42,537 nucleotides of DNA from Pegethrix bostrychoides GSE-TBD4-15B (GTDB taxonomy: Bacteria > Cyanobacteriota > Cyanobacteriia > Elainellales > Elainellaceae): the NCBI GenBank assembly GCA_019359155.1, contig JAHHHV010000023.1:1-42537 (forward strand). The letters run 5' to 3'. Below the pieces are notes generated by a model. That model did not search any database. It was not told the DNA's origin and saw only the letters and a list, made by a program, of their open reading frames with translations. Of this stretch, positions 23,187 to 34,200 are shown piece after piece; within the stretch, counting starts at the first letter, position 1, and each line of letters begins with the position of its first letter. Position numbers and translations under genes: made by a program.

Positions 23187-23918
23187 ATGTGGCAGCGTCC
23201 TGATCAGCGTCAGCCGAATCAGCTCCGTCCGGTGCGATTTGAGCGCAACTTTACCCGATTTGCCGCAGGCTCGGTGCTGACCCACTGCGGCGATACGCAG
23301 GTGCTGTGCAGCGTCACGATTCAGCCGGGAGTGCCGCGCTTTTTGGAGGGCAGCGGCAAAGGCTGGCTGACCGCCGAATATCGGATGCTGCCCACCGCGA
23401 CGACGCAGCGGCAGCCCCGCGAGTTTATGAAGCTCTCAGGCCGCACCCAGGAAATTCAGCGCCTGATTGGCCGCAGTCTCCGCGCCGCGCTGGATATGAA
23501 GCGCTTGGGCGAGCGCACGATCACTGTAGATGCCGATGTGCTGCAAGCCGATGCCGGAACCCGCACCGCCTCAATTACCGGCGGCTTTGTGGCACTCTGC
23601 GACGCAATTCAGACCTTGCTGGAAAGTCAGGAGCTAGAGGATTCGCCGATCTGCCATCAGATTGCCGCAATTTCGGTAGGGCTGCTGGAAGGCGAGGTTT
23701 TGCTGGATCTCAACTACCCCGAAGACGTGGCGGCAGCAACCGACTGCAATTTGGTGATGAACGAAAACCTGGATTTGATCGAGATTCAGGGCACAGCAGA
23801 AGAAGGCCATTTCAGCCGCAGCCAGTTTAATCAAATTCTGGACTGCGGCGAACAGGGCATTCAAGAGCTGATGGAGCTACAGCGTCAGGTGATTCCGGCA
23901 GGCGTTTTGCAGCCTTAG
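23187..23918 (+). CDS. rph: Ribonuclease PH
   Basis: 243 residues, the full family length. R-P-D-Q-R and R-P-V-R-F lie near the N-terminus, G-D-T-Q-V-L-C-S-V in the first half. The active-site stretch [11 protein letters not shown] is followed by R[14 protein letters not shown] and [15 protein letters not shown]. It trims tRNA 3' ends by phosphorolysis. The start ATG 23187 fits the family N-terminus; GAGAGG lies upstream. The 376 bases before it (22811-23186) show no gene, only a small GCCCCA/TGGGGC hairpin at 23040-23056. Confidence 0.96.
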   Translation: MWQRPDQRQPNQLRPVRFERNFTRFAAGSVLTHCGDTQVLCSVTIQPGVPRFLEGSGKGWLTAEYRMLPTATTQRQPREFMKLSGRTQEIQRLIGRSLRAALDMKRLGERTITVDADVLQADAGTRTASITGGFVALCDAIQTLLESQELEDSPICHQIAAISVGLLEGEVLLDLNYPEDVAAATDCNLVMNENLDLIEIQGTAEEGHFSRSQFNQILDCGEQGIQELMELQRQVIPAGVLQP

Positions 23919-24120
23919 CGCCCGGAATTCGCTGGGAACTTACCCAGAACTCATCAGAACCTAAAAGTTTTTTGTGATTGCTTTGCACTCTGTTTTAAAG
24001 GGTGCAATGCTAAGATGCAGGTGGATCCTAATTCACCTCAAATTCAGTCGGAAAACCGGGGAATCCGGAACGACGCTCGTTCTATTTGCTAGTTCTATTA
24101 TTTTTGCCAGACAAGCCGCA

Positions 24121-26043
24121 ATGGTTACTACTCCCTCCCTGCCTGTATCTCAGTCTCCTGCATCCCAGCCCAAAGTTTCAAAAGTTGAAGGTCTCAAAGA
24201 GCGGAGCCATGGCCTGCGTGAGCCAGTCGCCAGCGAGCTATTGCAGGATACGACGCATTTTAGCGAAGACGCGACGCAGATCCTCAAGTTTCACGGCTCC
24301 TACCAGCAGGACAACCGCGACAACCGAGTTAAAGGCCAAGAGAAGGACTATCAGTTCATGCTGCGGACGCGCAATCCGGGCGGCTTCATTTCGCCACAGC
24401 TCTATCTGGCGCTCGACCAGCTCTCAGAAACCTACGGCAACCAGACGCTGCGGGTCACAACTCGTCAAGGCTTCCAGATCCACGGCATTCTGAAGAAAAA
24501 CCTGAAGACGGTGATTGCCGAAATCGTGCGTCATATGGGTTCAACCCTCGGAGCCTGCGGCGACCTGAACCGCAACGTCATGGCTCCCCCCGCGCCCTAC
24601 AAAGATCGCCCTGACTACGTGGCGGCTCGTGAGTATGCTGACAACATTGCCGACTTGCTGACGCCCCAAACCGGAGCCTACTACGAGATCTGGCTGGATG
24701 GCGAAAAGGCAATCACCGCTGAACCGAGTCCTGAAGTGCAGGCCGCGCTCAGCCGCAACGGCAACGGCACAATCATCCCCGATTCGGAAGAGCCGATTTA
24801 CGGCACGCACTACATGCCGCGCAAGTTTAAGTGCAGCATCACCGTACCGGGCGACAACTCAATTGATCTGTTTTCGCAGGATGTCTCGCTGGTGGTGATG
24901 CTCAACGACCAGCAGCAGCTAGAGGGCTTCAACATCTATGCAGGCGGTGGCTTAGGCCGCACTCACAACAAGGAAGAAACTTTTGCCCGCGTCGCTGACC
25001 CGATTGGCTATGTTGACAAGGCCGATATCTACGACCTGATGAAGGCCATCGTTGCCACCCAGCGCGACTACGGCGACCGGGGCAACCGACGGCATGCCCG
25101 CATGAAGTATTTGATTCACGACTGGGGCGTTGATACATTTCGCACCAAGGTTGAAGCATATTTTGGCAAGTCGATCCAGCCGTTTCGTCCCTTGCCGGAA
25201 TTCAAATACCTCGACTATCTGGGCTGGCATGAGCAGGGCGACGGCCAGCTGTTTGTCGGCATCTCGATTGAGAACGGACGGGTCAAAGATGCGGGTGGCT
25301 TTCAGCTCAAAACGGCGCTGCGCGAAATTGAGCAGAAGTTTGCGCTGCCGATCCGCCTCACCGCCAACCACAACCTGATCCTTTACGACATCGACCCGGC
25401 CAATCAGGCTGAAATTCAGGCGATTCTGGATCGCTGCGGCATTCTCAAGGCTACCGAAATCGATCCGCTGGTGCGCTACTCAATGGCTTGCCCCGCGCTG
25501 CCCACCTGCGGCCTAGCCGTCACCGAATCGGAGCGGGTGCTGCACAGCGTGCTGGAGCGGGTGCGGGCGCTGCTGGTGAAAGTTGGTCTGCCTCAGGAGT
25601 CTTTTGTAACGCGGATGACGGGCTGCCCCAACGGCTGCGCTCGTCCCTACCTGGCGGAACTCGGCTTGGTCGGTCAGTCGCCGGAAGCCTATCAGCTCTG
25701 GTTGGGAGCCTGCCCCAACCAAACGCGCCTGTCGCAGCCCTACATGGACAACATGCTGATTAAGAATCTGGAGCTGACGCTGGAGCCGCTGTTGGTTTGC
25801 TTTAAGCAAAATCGCACGGAGTCGGAGAGCTTTGGCGACTTCTGCAACCGCTATGGCTTTGCAGCGCTGCGTCAGTTTGCGTCCACCTATGAGACAGCTG
25901 CTGTCAAGAGCAAATCGCGCAACCGGATTGGCATTTATGATCCAATCTATAGCCAGCTTAAAGCTGCTGCTGCCGCGCAGGGCAAGCCGATGACGATGCT
26001 GGTAAATGAGGCAATTCAGGCTTATTTGAAAGGGCTGGAATAG
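24121..26043 (+). CDS. sir: Ferredoxin-sulfite reductase with a C-terminal extension
   Basis: About 640 residues from ATG 24121. Two repeated ferredoxin-like/sirohaem modules are present. T-R-Q-G-F-Q-I-H lies in the first half. The siroheme-4Fe4S ligands lie in C-P-A-L-P-T-C and T-G-C-P-N-G-C near residues 460-505. It reduces sulfite to sulfide with six electrons from ferredoxin. After a linker with K-S-K-S-R-N-R, the last 40 or so residues (I-Y-S-Q-L-K, then [13 protein letters not shown]) resemble a ribbon-helix-helix DNA-binding segment. The frame extends upstream to GTG 23974, but that part lacks family similarity and is probably leader. No NtcA-like site was seen. The gene follows rph by about 200 bases. 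Confidence 0.95.
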   Translation: MVTTPSLPVSQSPASQPKVSKVEGLKERSHGLREPVASELLQDTTHFSEDATQILKFHGSYQQDNRDNRVKGQEKDYQFMLRTRNPGGFISPQLYLALDQLSETYGNQTLRVTTRQGFQIHGILKKNLKTVIAEIVRHMGSTLGACGDLNRNVMAPPAPYKDRPDYVAAREYADNIADLLTPQTGAYYEIWLDGEKAITAEPSPEVQAALSRNGNGTIIPDSEEPIYGTHYMPRKFKCSITVPGDNSIDLFSQDVSLVVMLNDQQQLEGFNIYAGGGLGRTHNKEETFARVADPIGYVDKADIYDLMKAIVATQRDYGDRGNRRHARMKYLIHDWGVDTFRTKVEAYFGKSIQPFRPLPEFKYLDYLGWHEQGDGQLFVGISIENGRVKDAGGFQLKTALREIEQKFALPIRLTANHNLILYDIDPANQAEIQAILDRCGILKATEIDPLVRYSMACPALPTCGLAVTESERVLHSVLERVRALLVKVGLPQESFVTRMTGCPNGCARPYLAELGLVGQSPEAYQLWLGACPNQTRLSQPYMDNMLIKNLELTLEPLLVCFKQNRTESESFGDFCNRYGFAALRQFASTYETAAVKSKSRNRIGIYDPIYSQLKAAAAAQGKPMTMLVNEAIQAYLKGLE

Positions 26044-26375
26044 CGGTGCTAGCAGGGCGCTGACGATGCTGGCAAAGCAGAACTATCAGGCTGAGAGGAG
26101 TGCGACCTCCGGCTGATGCCTAATTCAAAATAATCGCTGATGCCTACTTGTGCAACCGGTGAGTTTCGGTTTATGATTTGCCAACCTGGTTGAGCGTAAC
26201 TTGGCTGGGGAAGTGGAGATTGAGGCGAGGTCGCTGACTAGAAGTGCTTGGAACCACGACTAGCCAGCTAACCCAACCGGCTGTAGAACGCAGCAGGTAG
26301 GGCTGTGTCGATTATATGGCACGCCTCCGCAACACAAGCAGCTTGAGAAGCTGTCGCCTTGGTCTTTGCTTTAGA

Positions 26376-26403
26376 TCAATCTAGAAAAATCAATCTAGAA
26401 AAA
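26376..26403. repeat. 14-bp tandem duplication upstream of a start codon
   Basis: TCAATCTAGAAAAA is repeated at 26376-26389 and 26390-26403, directly ahead of the AAGG ribosome binding site of the gene at 26415. The rest of 26044-26414 shows no gene. Confidence 0.85.
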
Positions 26404-26414
26404 TAAGGTGAATT

Positions 26415-26657
26415 ATGATCTCTACAGAGTTCAACGAACTGCTGAACGATTTTGGTGGCGATCGGGATGGCGGTGATTCTGGCGGTGATTTCGGCGGCGA
26501 GAAAATGCAGATCTGGCTGATTGGCTCCCGCGAGCAGGTGCAGCATACGGTCAATGAGTTCTACGTCAAGCGGATTGCGACCGATCGGATTCAGTTCTCG
26601 CCCGTGATTCCGGTGCCGTTTTCTCCTGGCAAATACATGAGCGTCTTGACTCGATAG
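26415..26657 (+). CDS. Small conserved hypothetical protein (80 aa)
   Basis: 80 residues. An acidic N-terminus with a Gly/Asp-rich repeat (G-G-D-R-D-G-G-D-S-G-G-D) is followed by a compact domain: M-Q-I-W-L-I-G-S-R-E-Q-V-Q-H, then E-F-Y-V, D-R-I-Q-F-S-P-V-I-P and the C-terminal G-K-Y-M-S-V-L. AAGG lies just upstream of ATG 26415. The C-terminal half matches the truncated gene at 1-114, so the genome has at least two copies. The long 371-base non-coding stretch before it may be a regulated leader. Function unknown. Confidence 0.75.
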   Translation: MISTEFNELLNDFGGDRDGGDSGGDFGGEKMQIWLIGSREQVQHTVNEFYVKRIATDRIQFSPVIPVPFSPGKYMSVLTR

Positions 26658-26753
26658 CGACTGCGCTAAGCTATGTTCTGCTCTGATCTCTAGATGCTAG
26701 GAATCGGGGCAGAGCGCTAGCTTCTATGCAGAATTCGCAAACTATCACCCTGC

Positions 26754-27146
26754 TTAATCTAACTTGTAGACCTGAACGCTCTCTTGCTCATTCGGATCAT
26801 TACGGGCCACTAATGCGATAGCTTCTTCAGTGCTACTCAAATTAACGGGTTGATGAGGCACACCGTTCGGGATAAAGATAAAATCACCCTGCTTGTTCAC
26901 TACAGATTTAGATAGATTTTCGCCATAAAATGTTTGGACATCACCTTTCAAGAGATAAATCGCGGTCTCAAATCCATTGTGAAAATGAGGCTCTGCCTTC
27001 GCGGAAGGTGGGATGACTACAATGTTCATAGATATCCCAGTTGCTCCAGTCGTTTTCTCTGAGATGCCAACATAGTTTGGCAAGCGTTGAATCGTGTCAA
27101 TCGTTTCTGAAGGCGTTACAGTCACTATCTCTTGATCTAAATTCAT
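26754..27146 (-). CDS. Single-domain cupin protein
   Basis: About 130 residues from ATG 27146, with AGGAGA upstream. An alternative start at 27185 adds 13 residues. One conserved cupin barrel: motif 1 is A-E-P-H-F-H-N-G-F-E-T-A with two His and a Glu as metal ligands, and motif 2 is D-F-I-F-I-P-N-G-V-P-H-Q with the third His. It probably binds a metal; the reaction is unknown. It lies 73 bases behind the isopropylmalate-dehydrogenase-like gene on the same strand with no clear terminator between, so it could be the third gene of the PKS operon. Its sequence is visibly more AT-rich than its neighbours, which may mean separate origin. Confidence 0.8.
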   Translation of the reverse strand: MNLDQEIVTVTPSETIDTIQRLPNYVGISEKTTGATGISMNIVVIPPSAKAEPHFHNGFETAIYLLKGDVQTFYGENLSKSVVNKQGDFIFIPNGVPHQPVNLSSTEEAIALVARNDPNEQESVQVYKLD

Positions 27147-27219
27147 TGAACCATCTCCTATGTATTCACTCGAGAAGGCTCTCACAGTTTCTCAAATGCA
27201 GGGCAAAATTTAAACAAAT

Positions 27220-28278
27220 CTATTGATTTACTAACTCTGCCAGCAGCAGCTCCAGACATTCTTGCGTATTCACTCGCTTTTCATCGGCCTGAGTGAGCAA
27301 ATCTGCCGTGCGGTAACCTTGAGCCAGCAGCGCCGCCACCGCCTGTAAGATCCGCCGCGCCGCCGCCTGCTCGCCCCACTGTTGCAGCATCAAAACCACG
27401 CTGTGGACTGCGCCCAGCGGGTTGGCAATGCCCCGGCCTGCAATATCGGGAGCCGTGCCGTGAATCGGCTCATAGAGGCCAAACCCAGCAGCATTGAGGC
27501 TAGCTGATCCTAGTAAACCAATCGAACCTACAACTGCGCCGCCAATGTCGCTGAGAATATCGCCAAACAGGTTCCCAGCCAGTATCACGTCAAACTGCGC
27601 GGGTCGTAGCACCAGCTGCATCGCCAAATTATCCACCAGCATTGGCACAACGGTCACGTCAGGAAACGCCTCTGCCTCTGCCTGCACCAGGCGCGTCCAG
27701 GGAAGCTGCGGCAGCGCATTCTCCTTATGCGCCACCGTCAGCAGCCTGCGGCGAGACTGCGCCTGCTCCAGCGCCACCCTAGCAATCCGCCGGATCTGCC
27801 AGTCGTGATACTGCATGGTGTGATAGCCATAGTCACCCTGCTGATCAATGTTCCGTCCCGCCGCGCCAAAATAAATGCCGCCCACCAGCTCCCGCACCAC
27901 CAGAATATCAACGCCCGCCAGCAGCTCAGGCTTCAGCGACGAGCAATGCAGCAGCGCCGGCGACGGGCAAATGGGTCGCAGATTTGCAAACAAGTCGAAG
28001 CGCTGACGAAGTTCTAGCAGCCCCGCCGACACCGCACCCAGCAAGATCGCATCCGCACCCTGACAAAGCTGAGCGGTTGCCTCCGGGAAATAGCTGCCCT
28101 GCGCCACAAAAGCCGACTGACCGATCAAACCCTGATCAATTTGCAGCCCAAACTCCTCCAGCCGCGCCACATGCTTCAGCACGGTCAAAGCCGCCGCAGT
28201 GACTTCTAGTCCCACGCCCTCACCGGGCAGCGCCACTACTCGATAGCTCCGATAGCCTTGATAGCCCCGATAGCTCAC
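27220..28278 (-). CDS. Isopropylmalate/isocitrate-dehydrogenase family enzyme coupled to the PKS
   Basis: 352 residues, a full-length NAD-dependent beta-hydroxyacid oxidative decarboxylase. L-F-A-N-L-R-P, V-R-E-L-V-G-G-I-Y-F-G, A-H-K-E-N-A-L (catalytic Lys), V-D-N-L-A-M-Q-L-V, N-L-F-G-D-I-L-S-D (metal Asp residues) and Y-E-P-I-H-G-T-A-P-D-I-A-G are all present. The usual N-terminal G-D-G-I-G-P-E is changed to G-E-G-V-G-L-E. Ahead of it is a short Tyr-rich leader (S-Y-R-G-Y-Q-G-Y-R-S-Y-R) built from 9-bp tandem repeats. Its ATG overlaps the TGA of the PKS gene (28275-28278), so it is translationally coupled. It is probably not the housekeeping LeuB but a pathway enzyme making or trimming a precursor; the substrate is unknown. 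Confidence 0.85.
   Translation of the reverse strand: MSYRGYQGYRSYRVVALPGEGVGLEVTAAALTVLKHVARLEEFGLQIDQGLIGQSAFVAQGSYFPEATAQLCQGADAILLGAVSAGLLELRQRFDLFANLRPICPSPALLHCSSLKPELLAGVDILVVRELVGGIYFGAAGRNIDQQGDYGYHTMQYHDWQIRRIARVALEQAQSRRRLLTVAHKENALPQLPWTRLVQAEAEAFPDVTVVPMLVDNLAMQLVLRPAQFDVILAGNLFGDILSDIGGAVVGSIGLLGSASLNAAGFGLYEPIHGTAPDIAGRGIANPLGAVHSVVLMLQQWGEQAAARRILQAVAALLAQGYRTADLLTQADEKRVNTQECLELLLAELVNQ
28239..28276. repeat. 9-bp tandem repeats at the start of the dehydrogenase gene
   Basis: Four imperfect 9-bp units of the form CGATAGCYC encode the Tyr/Arg/Gly-rich N-terminal leader of the dehydrogenase on the minus strand. Confidence 0.7.
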
Positions 28279-31200
28279 AGAGCGCTCAGCTCCTCAGCAA
28301 TCGCCTGTACAGTGGAGCGAATCTGAGTCTCAGAATGCAGGCAGGTGAGGAAAAACCGCAGTCGGGCGGCATTGTAGGGAACCGAAGGATAGACCATCGG
28401 CTGCACGTTGATGCCGCGCTTAAACAGAGCGTGACCTAGCAAAACGGCGCGGGAAGGTTCACCCACAATGATCGGAATTACGGGTGAGTCGTGGCTGCTG
28501 CCCGTGTCGAGCCCCTGCTGCTGCGCCAGCCTTAAAAATAGCCGAGCGTTCGCCTGAAGCTGAGCCACCCGCTGCGGCTGCTGCTGCAATAGCTGAAGGG
28601 CAGCCAAAGCCGCACCCGCATTGGCAGGCGACATCCCCACGCTGTAGACAAAACCGGGAGCCGTATATTTCAAATATTCGACCAGCGCCCGATTGCCCGC
28701 AATATACCCGCCGCAGCTGGCAAACGACTTGCTGAGCGTTCCCATCCAGAGATCAACCTGCGCTGCCGCGATACCAAAATGCTCGCCCGCCCCGCGTCCG
28801 CTCTGCCCCAAAACGCCAATAGAATGCGCCTCGTCCACCAGCAGAAATGTCTTGTAGCGCTGCCTCAGCTGCACAAATTCAGGCAGGGGCGCGAGGTCGC
28901 CATCCGTGCTGTAGATGCCTTCTATGGCAACCAGCACTTTCTGATAATGCGGTCGGTGCTGCTGCAAAAGGCGCTCTAGGCTGCGCCAGTCGTTGTGCGA
29001 AAATTCCAGCTTGGCGGCTTTGGAGAGGCCACCGCCCTGCCGGATACTGTCATGGCTGAGCGCGTCATATAAAATCAAGTCTTTTTCGCCAAACAGATGA
29101 CCGATTGTAGTGACGTTGGTTGTATGTCCACCAACATAGACGATGCAGTCTTCTGTGCCGATGAACTGCGCGATTCCAGCTTCCAGGCTCCGGTGGATGG
29201 GGCGTTCTCCAGCCACAACGCGGCTGGCCGAAACCGACGTGCCGTATCGCTCAATGGCCTGCTGAGCTGCTGCCGAGACAGTCGGATTACCCGACATTCC
29301 CAGATAGTTGTAGCTTGAGTAGCTGATTAAGACGCGATCTTGAACCTGAGTTGTATCTCTGGCTGTTCCTTCATGCAGTTCAAAAAATGGGTTGCCCAGC
29401 TGCTCAACGCGATCTAGATCAGCTCGAAGGCTGAGGTATTCTGGCGTGAGGTCAAACTGGTAATATTCAGCGGGAATATCGACTGGCTCAGTCTGCAAAT
29501 CTAGAATATTGGGTAGGGATATATCCAGTATGGGTTGGTGAACAGTAGATTCGTGATCTATTTCTACCGCAAGCTGATTTTGCAGCAGGTAGGTGGTGAG
29601 ACTTGCCACAGTCGGATAGTCAAAGGCGAGTGTCTGCGGAATCGCACAGGCTAAACTGGACTCTAGCTGATTTTTAAACTCAACCGCCATCAGCGAATCC
29701 ATGCCTAGCTCAGCGAAATTTTCCTGCGGATCGATCGCCTCAGCTTGACCAAACCCCATCACTTGGGCGAGCCTGCCGCGAATGTGATTTTGCAACAGGT
29801 CAAAGCGGTCAGTCCCAGAAGCTTGCAGCTGCTGAAGCAGTCCAGATGGCTGAATGGGTGTCTTGATAGAGGTCTGTACAGACGGCTTTGACCCGATCGG
29901 GGCAGCCGCAACCCGATCAAGCAGCGGAAAGACCGGATGCGCGGCGCGGAACTTCGTCCAGTCAGCCCTCAGCACAATCATCTGAGCCGAGGGCTGGTTC
30001 AGCAGCCGCTCTAGCGCCTGCAAGCCTTGCTCGGGTGACAGCAAGCCCATCCCGCCTTGAGCTAGCTGCCGCTGATTGGCAGCTGGCATCCGAGTCACCA
30101 TGCCAGCCTGCCAAGCGCCCCAGTTTATGCTGAGTCCCGGCAAGCCGAGCTGCTGTCTCTGCTGCATCAGCGTATCTAAGAAAGCGTTGGCTGCCGCATA
30201 GCTGCTCTGTCCAACGGGGCCAATCAAGGCGCTAATGGACGAGAAGCAGATAAACAAATCGAGCGGCAGATCCGGGTGACTTTGGCTGAGCTGGTGCAGG
30301 TTCCAGCCGCCGCGCAGTTTGCCCGCCATCACCTGCCGAAATCGGGCGGGACTCTGCTGGCTGAGCGGCCCGTCGTCGAGCAGACCCGCAGCGTGAAAAA
30401 TGCCTCTGAGCGGGCGTTCTGGGACAGAGAGCGGCAGATTGGCCAGCTGCTTGGCCTCAGCGATGTCAGCCTGCACCACCTGAATTTCAGCAGTTTGTCT
30501 CAGCTCGGCGAGCCGCTGCTCTGTGGCGGCATCCGGCAAACTGCGCCCCACCAGCACCAATCGCGTCGCGCCCTGTTCAACCAGCCAGCGTGCTACCAGC
30601 TGCCCTAGTCCGCCTAGCCCGCCCGTAATCAAATAGCTGGCATCTGGACGAACTGGCGGCTGAATCACCGCAGGCGGCAGCAGCAGCACTTTGCCAATCT
30701 GCTTAGCCTGCGCCATGTAGCGGAAGGCCGCAACTGCATCTTCAAGCGGGAAGGTGACGTAGGGTAACGGCTTCAGCTTGCCCTGCCGAAAGAGGTCAAA
30801 CAGATCGCGCAGCATGGCCGTAATCAACGCCGGCTGGCTTTCGGAGAGTTCGAGTAGATCAAAGACAAAATATCTAACGTCAGGACGCAGTTGGGCAACC
30901 TGTTCAGCGCTCCAGATCCCGACTTTACCAATTTCGACCCATCGCCCCTGCGGCCCCAAAACGTCCAGATTTTTGCCAATAAACTCGCCGTTCAAACTAT
31001 TCAACACCAGGTCAACGGCTATGCCTTCTGCCTGCATCTGATCGGCAAATTCCAGCGTCCGCGAATTCATCAGATGCCGCACCCCAATCGACCGCAAGTA
31101 AGGCCATTTGCTGGGACTCGCCGTGGCGTAGACTTCTGCACCTGCCAACTGCGCGAGCTGCACTGCTGCCAGCCCTACGCCGCCTGCTGCCGCATGGATC

Positions 31201-34200
31201 AGCAGGCGCTCGTTCGCCTGAATCTGCGCCAGATGATACAGCCCATAGTACGCGGTCAGGAACGTTGTCGGAATGGTGGCGGCTTCGCTAAAGCTCAGGA
31301 AGTCCGGCTTGGCGATCACAAACTCTGCCGCCACGGTTACGTAGGACGCAAAGCAGCCTGCTGCCGCAATTGCCACCACTGCATCGCCCAGCTTAAAGGC
31401 CGTCACGCCTGCACCGACCGCCGTGACGATGCCCGCGCATTCCCAGCCGAACTGTAATGCCGTCATGTCCGTGATGCCCCGCTGCGTCAGGTTAGATTGC
31501 AGCATCCCTAGCCCGTTCAGCACATCTCGAAAGTTGATGCCCGCCGCCCGCACCTGAATTTCGACGGCGCCAGCAGCTGGCGCGCCGCGCCAGCTGGGCA
31601 ACAGCGTCAAGCTATCGAGCAGGCCGTAGTCTGAGATTTTCAGCTGAACGGCTTCGGGCTGAGTTTGGGGTGAATGCGGCATCAACCGCGCCACGTAGCG
31701 CTGTCCCTGACGATAGGCAATTTGATCTTCGCAACTGGGGTTCGTCAATTCGTGGAACAGATCTTGAATATCGGAGTGAGTCGAGCCCAGATCGATGCAG
31801 GTACAATTGAGAGCGGGCTGCTCAGCGCGAATGACCCGACCCAATCCCCAGACTGCGGCCTGTCCAGCTTGCAGCGCTGAGCTGCCGTTCACGGCCTGAG
31901 CATTTTGGGTCACCAGCCAGAGCTGAGGCGTTTGACCTTGCTGAATTAACGTCTGCACTAGCTCCAAAAGCTGCTCACAAAGCCGTTCTGCTTGGTCTGG
32001 AGGCGCGACAGATGAACAGCCGCTGAGATAGATGATCTGTGCTGGGTGGGTTGCAGTGATTAGATGCAGATCGGCAGGGCTAGCGAGAGCACAGTGATCG
32101 CCGCGACCGGAGAGCAGTTTGGCGAGGGGTTCTGCCCATTCAGTCTGGTCTGCCAAAATCAGCCAGCGCGAGTTCTGAGCGGGAACAGGCTGTAACGGCT
32201 GCGGTTGCCAGCTGAGCTGATAAAATTCGGCCTGATGTTCCGCTTGCTGCTCAAAATTTGTTCCAAACAACCGCTGCATGGATTGAATATTTACGGGTTG
32301 CAGGGCGAGTCGTTGAACTTCGGCGATCAAAGTGCCGTCAGGACGAAACAGCGAAATATGGGCCTGACGCAGAGCGCCTGCATTGGGCTGAAGCTCAACC
32401 AAGCCCCAGATTTGTGACTCGGCAGCGGCATAAACCCGCAACGAATCGCAGCCGACGGGCAGAGCGGATTCTCCCAGCCCTGCTGCGGCTAACAGATGCA
32501 GGCTAGCGTCTAAAACCACAGGATGCAAACAATACCCGGCAGAATACCCGGCAGAATACCTGGCAGCTGATTCAGGCTGCTGAATCAGCCCCAGCGCTTT
32601 CCCGTCACCCTGCCAGATTTGCCGCAGAGCTTGAAAGCGCTCACCGTAGTTTAAGCCTTCTGCGCCAAGCTGCTGATAGTAAGCTTCGATGGAGAGATGG
32701 CTGGGCTTGAGTGACCGCTGGAGCTGCTCTAAATCGATTTTTGCGCGTGCGTCCTGTGATGTAATTTGCAGCGTTCCTGTTGCGTATCGAGTTGAATCAA
32801 GCGGCTGATCGATTGGAAAGCTGAAAATCTCGACTTCATAGGCTGATCTGTTCTCGATTAGCTTTATCTGTATCATCTGCGGCTGCGCTGCAAGCTTCAG
32901 CGGCTGCTCAATGCGAAGCCGGGAAATCTCGAATTCTGGCAGGTTGAGCGCTTTGCCAGCAGCCAGCATTAGTTCTGCGTAGCCCGCCGCCGGAAATACA
33001 GGCTGATTCAAAATCCGGTGATCTTGCAGATAGTCTAAGGCTGCATGATCGAGCCGCATTTGAAAATAGCGCTCAGGCTGTCCGGCTATCTGAACCTGTT
33101 CGCTCAACAGCGGATGATCGGGCGCAGATTTAGATGCAGGTGTAGAAACTATCTGCGGCTCCCACCAAAACCGCTGCCGCTGAAACGGATAGGTCGGCAA
33201 ATGAACAGTCTGATGAAGATCAGATGGATATAGCATTGCCCAATTGACAGCAACGCCGCGTGACCAGATCTGCCCTAGACTCTGCAACAGCACCTGCCAG
33301 TCAGACTGACCGGGACGCAGGCTGGGCAGCCAGAGGCTTTCGGGCTGGCTGCTGCGCCCGAGACCGCAGAGCGTCGGTTTTGCGCCAATTTCGACGAAGA
33401 CCTCAAAGCCTGCTTGCTGCAAGGTTTGGAGTCCATCTGCAAACCGCACGGTCTGACGGAGATGTTGACACCAGTAGCTAGGGGAAGTCACCTCTGCGTT
33501 CACAAAGCTGCCAGTCAAATTGGAGACAAGCGGAATTCGGGGCGGCGCATAGGGGATAGCTGCGGCCACCTGCTCAAAGTCGGCCAGCATCGGCTGCATC
33601 AACGGCGAGTGAAAAGCGTGCGAAACTGCCAGCGGCGTGACTCGAAATCCCTTGGCCTCTAGGCGAGCCGTTATGCGCTCAATGGCGGCAGCTTCACCTG
33701 AGATGACTGTATTCTCTAGAGAGTTTACGGCAGCGATTACGACCTGATCTGCTATTTGATTCTCTTTCTGCAAAAACGCTTTAACGCTCAGTTCGTCCGC
33801 CGCGACAGATGCCATTTGGCCAGTCGGTAACGCCTGCATTAACCGTCCTCTTGCCGCCACCAGCTTCAGCGCGTCTTCCAAGCTAAATACGCCCGCAATG
33901 CAGGCCGCGACATATTCGCCAATGCTGTGCCCCATCACAGCCGCAGGCTCGATCCCCCAGCTGATCCAAAGCTGCGCTAGCGCATATTCCAAGATAAATA
34001 AAGCGGGTTGGGCATAGGCTGTTTGCTCCAGCTTAGCGGCATCTTCCCAGATGATTTTGAGCACGGAGCGACCCAACTCTACCTGCAAAATCTGGTCGCA
34101 TCGATCTAGCGTCTCTCGAAAACTGGGGCAGGTTTCAAATAGCTCTCGCCCCATGCCGACGCTCTGTGAGCCTTGTCCGGTGAACAAAAACGCAATCTGC

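Noticed and set aside
23983-24010. TTGCAC...GTGCAA inverted repeat upstream of sir as a terminator or regulator site
   Set aside because: No T-tract on either strand and no match to a known cyanobacterial regulator site; too weak to annotate.
24086-24493. 135-codon ORF overlapping sir
   Set aside because: Shadow frame of the sulfite reductase gene, Ser/Arg/Leu-rich with no family pattern.
25991-26092. Diverged 32-base repeat of the sir 3' end just after its stop
   Set aside because: About 22 of 32 bases match; possibly an old duplication, but not distinguishable from chance similarity by eye.
27220-28278. Calling this gene leuB outright
   Set aside because: Altered N-terminal motif and translational coupling to a PKS make a pathway paralogue more likely; the housekeeping gene cannot be checked in this window.
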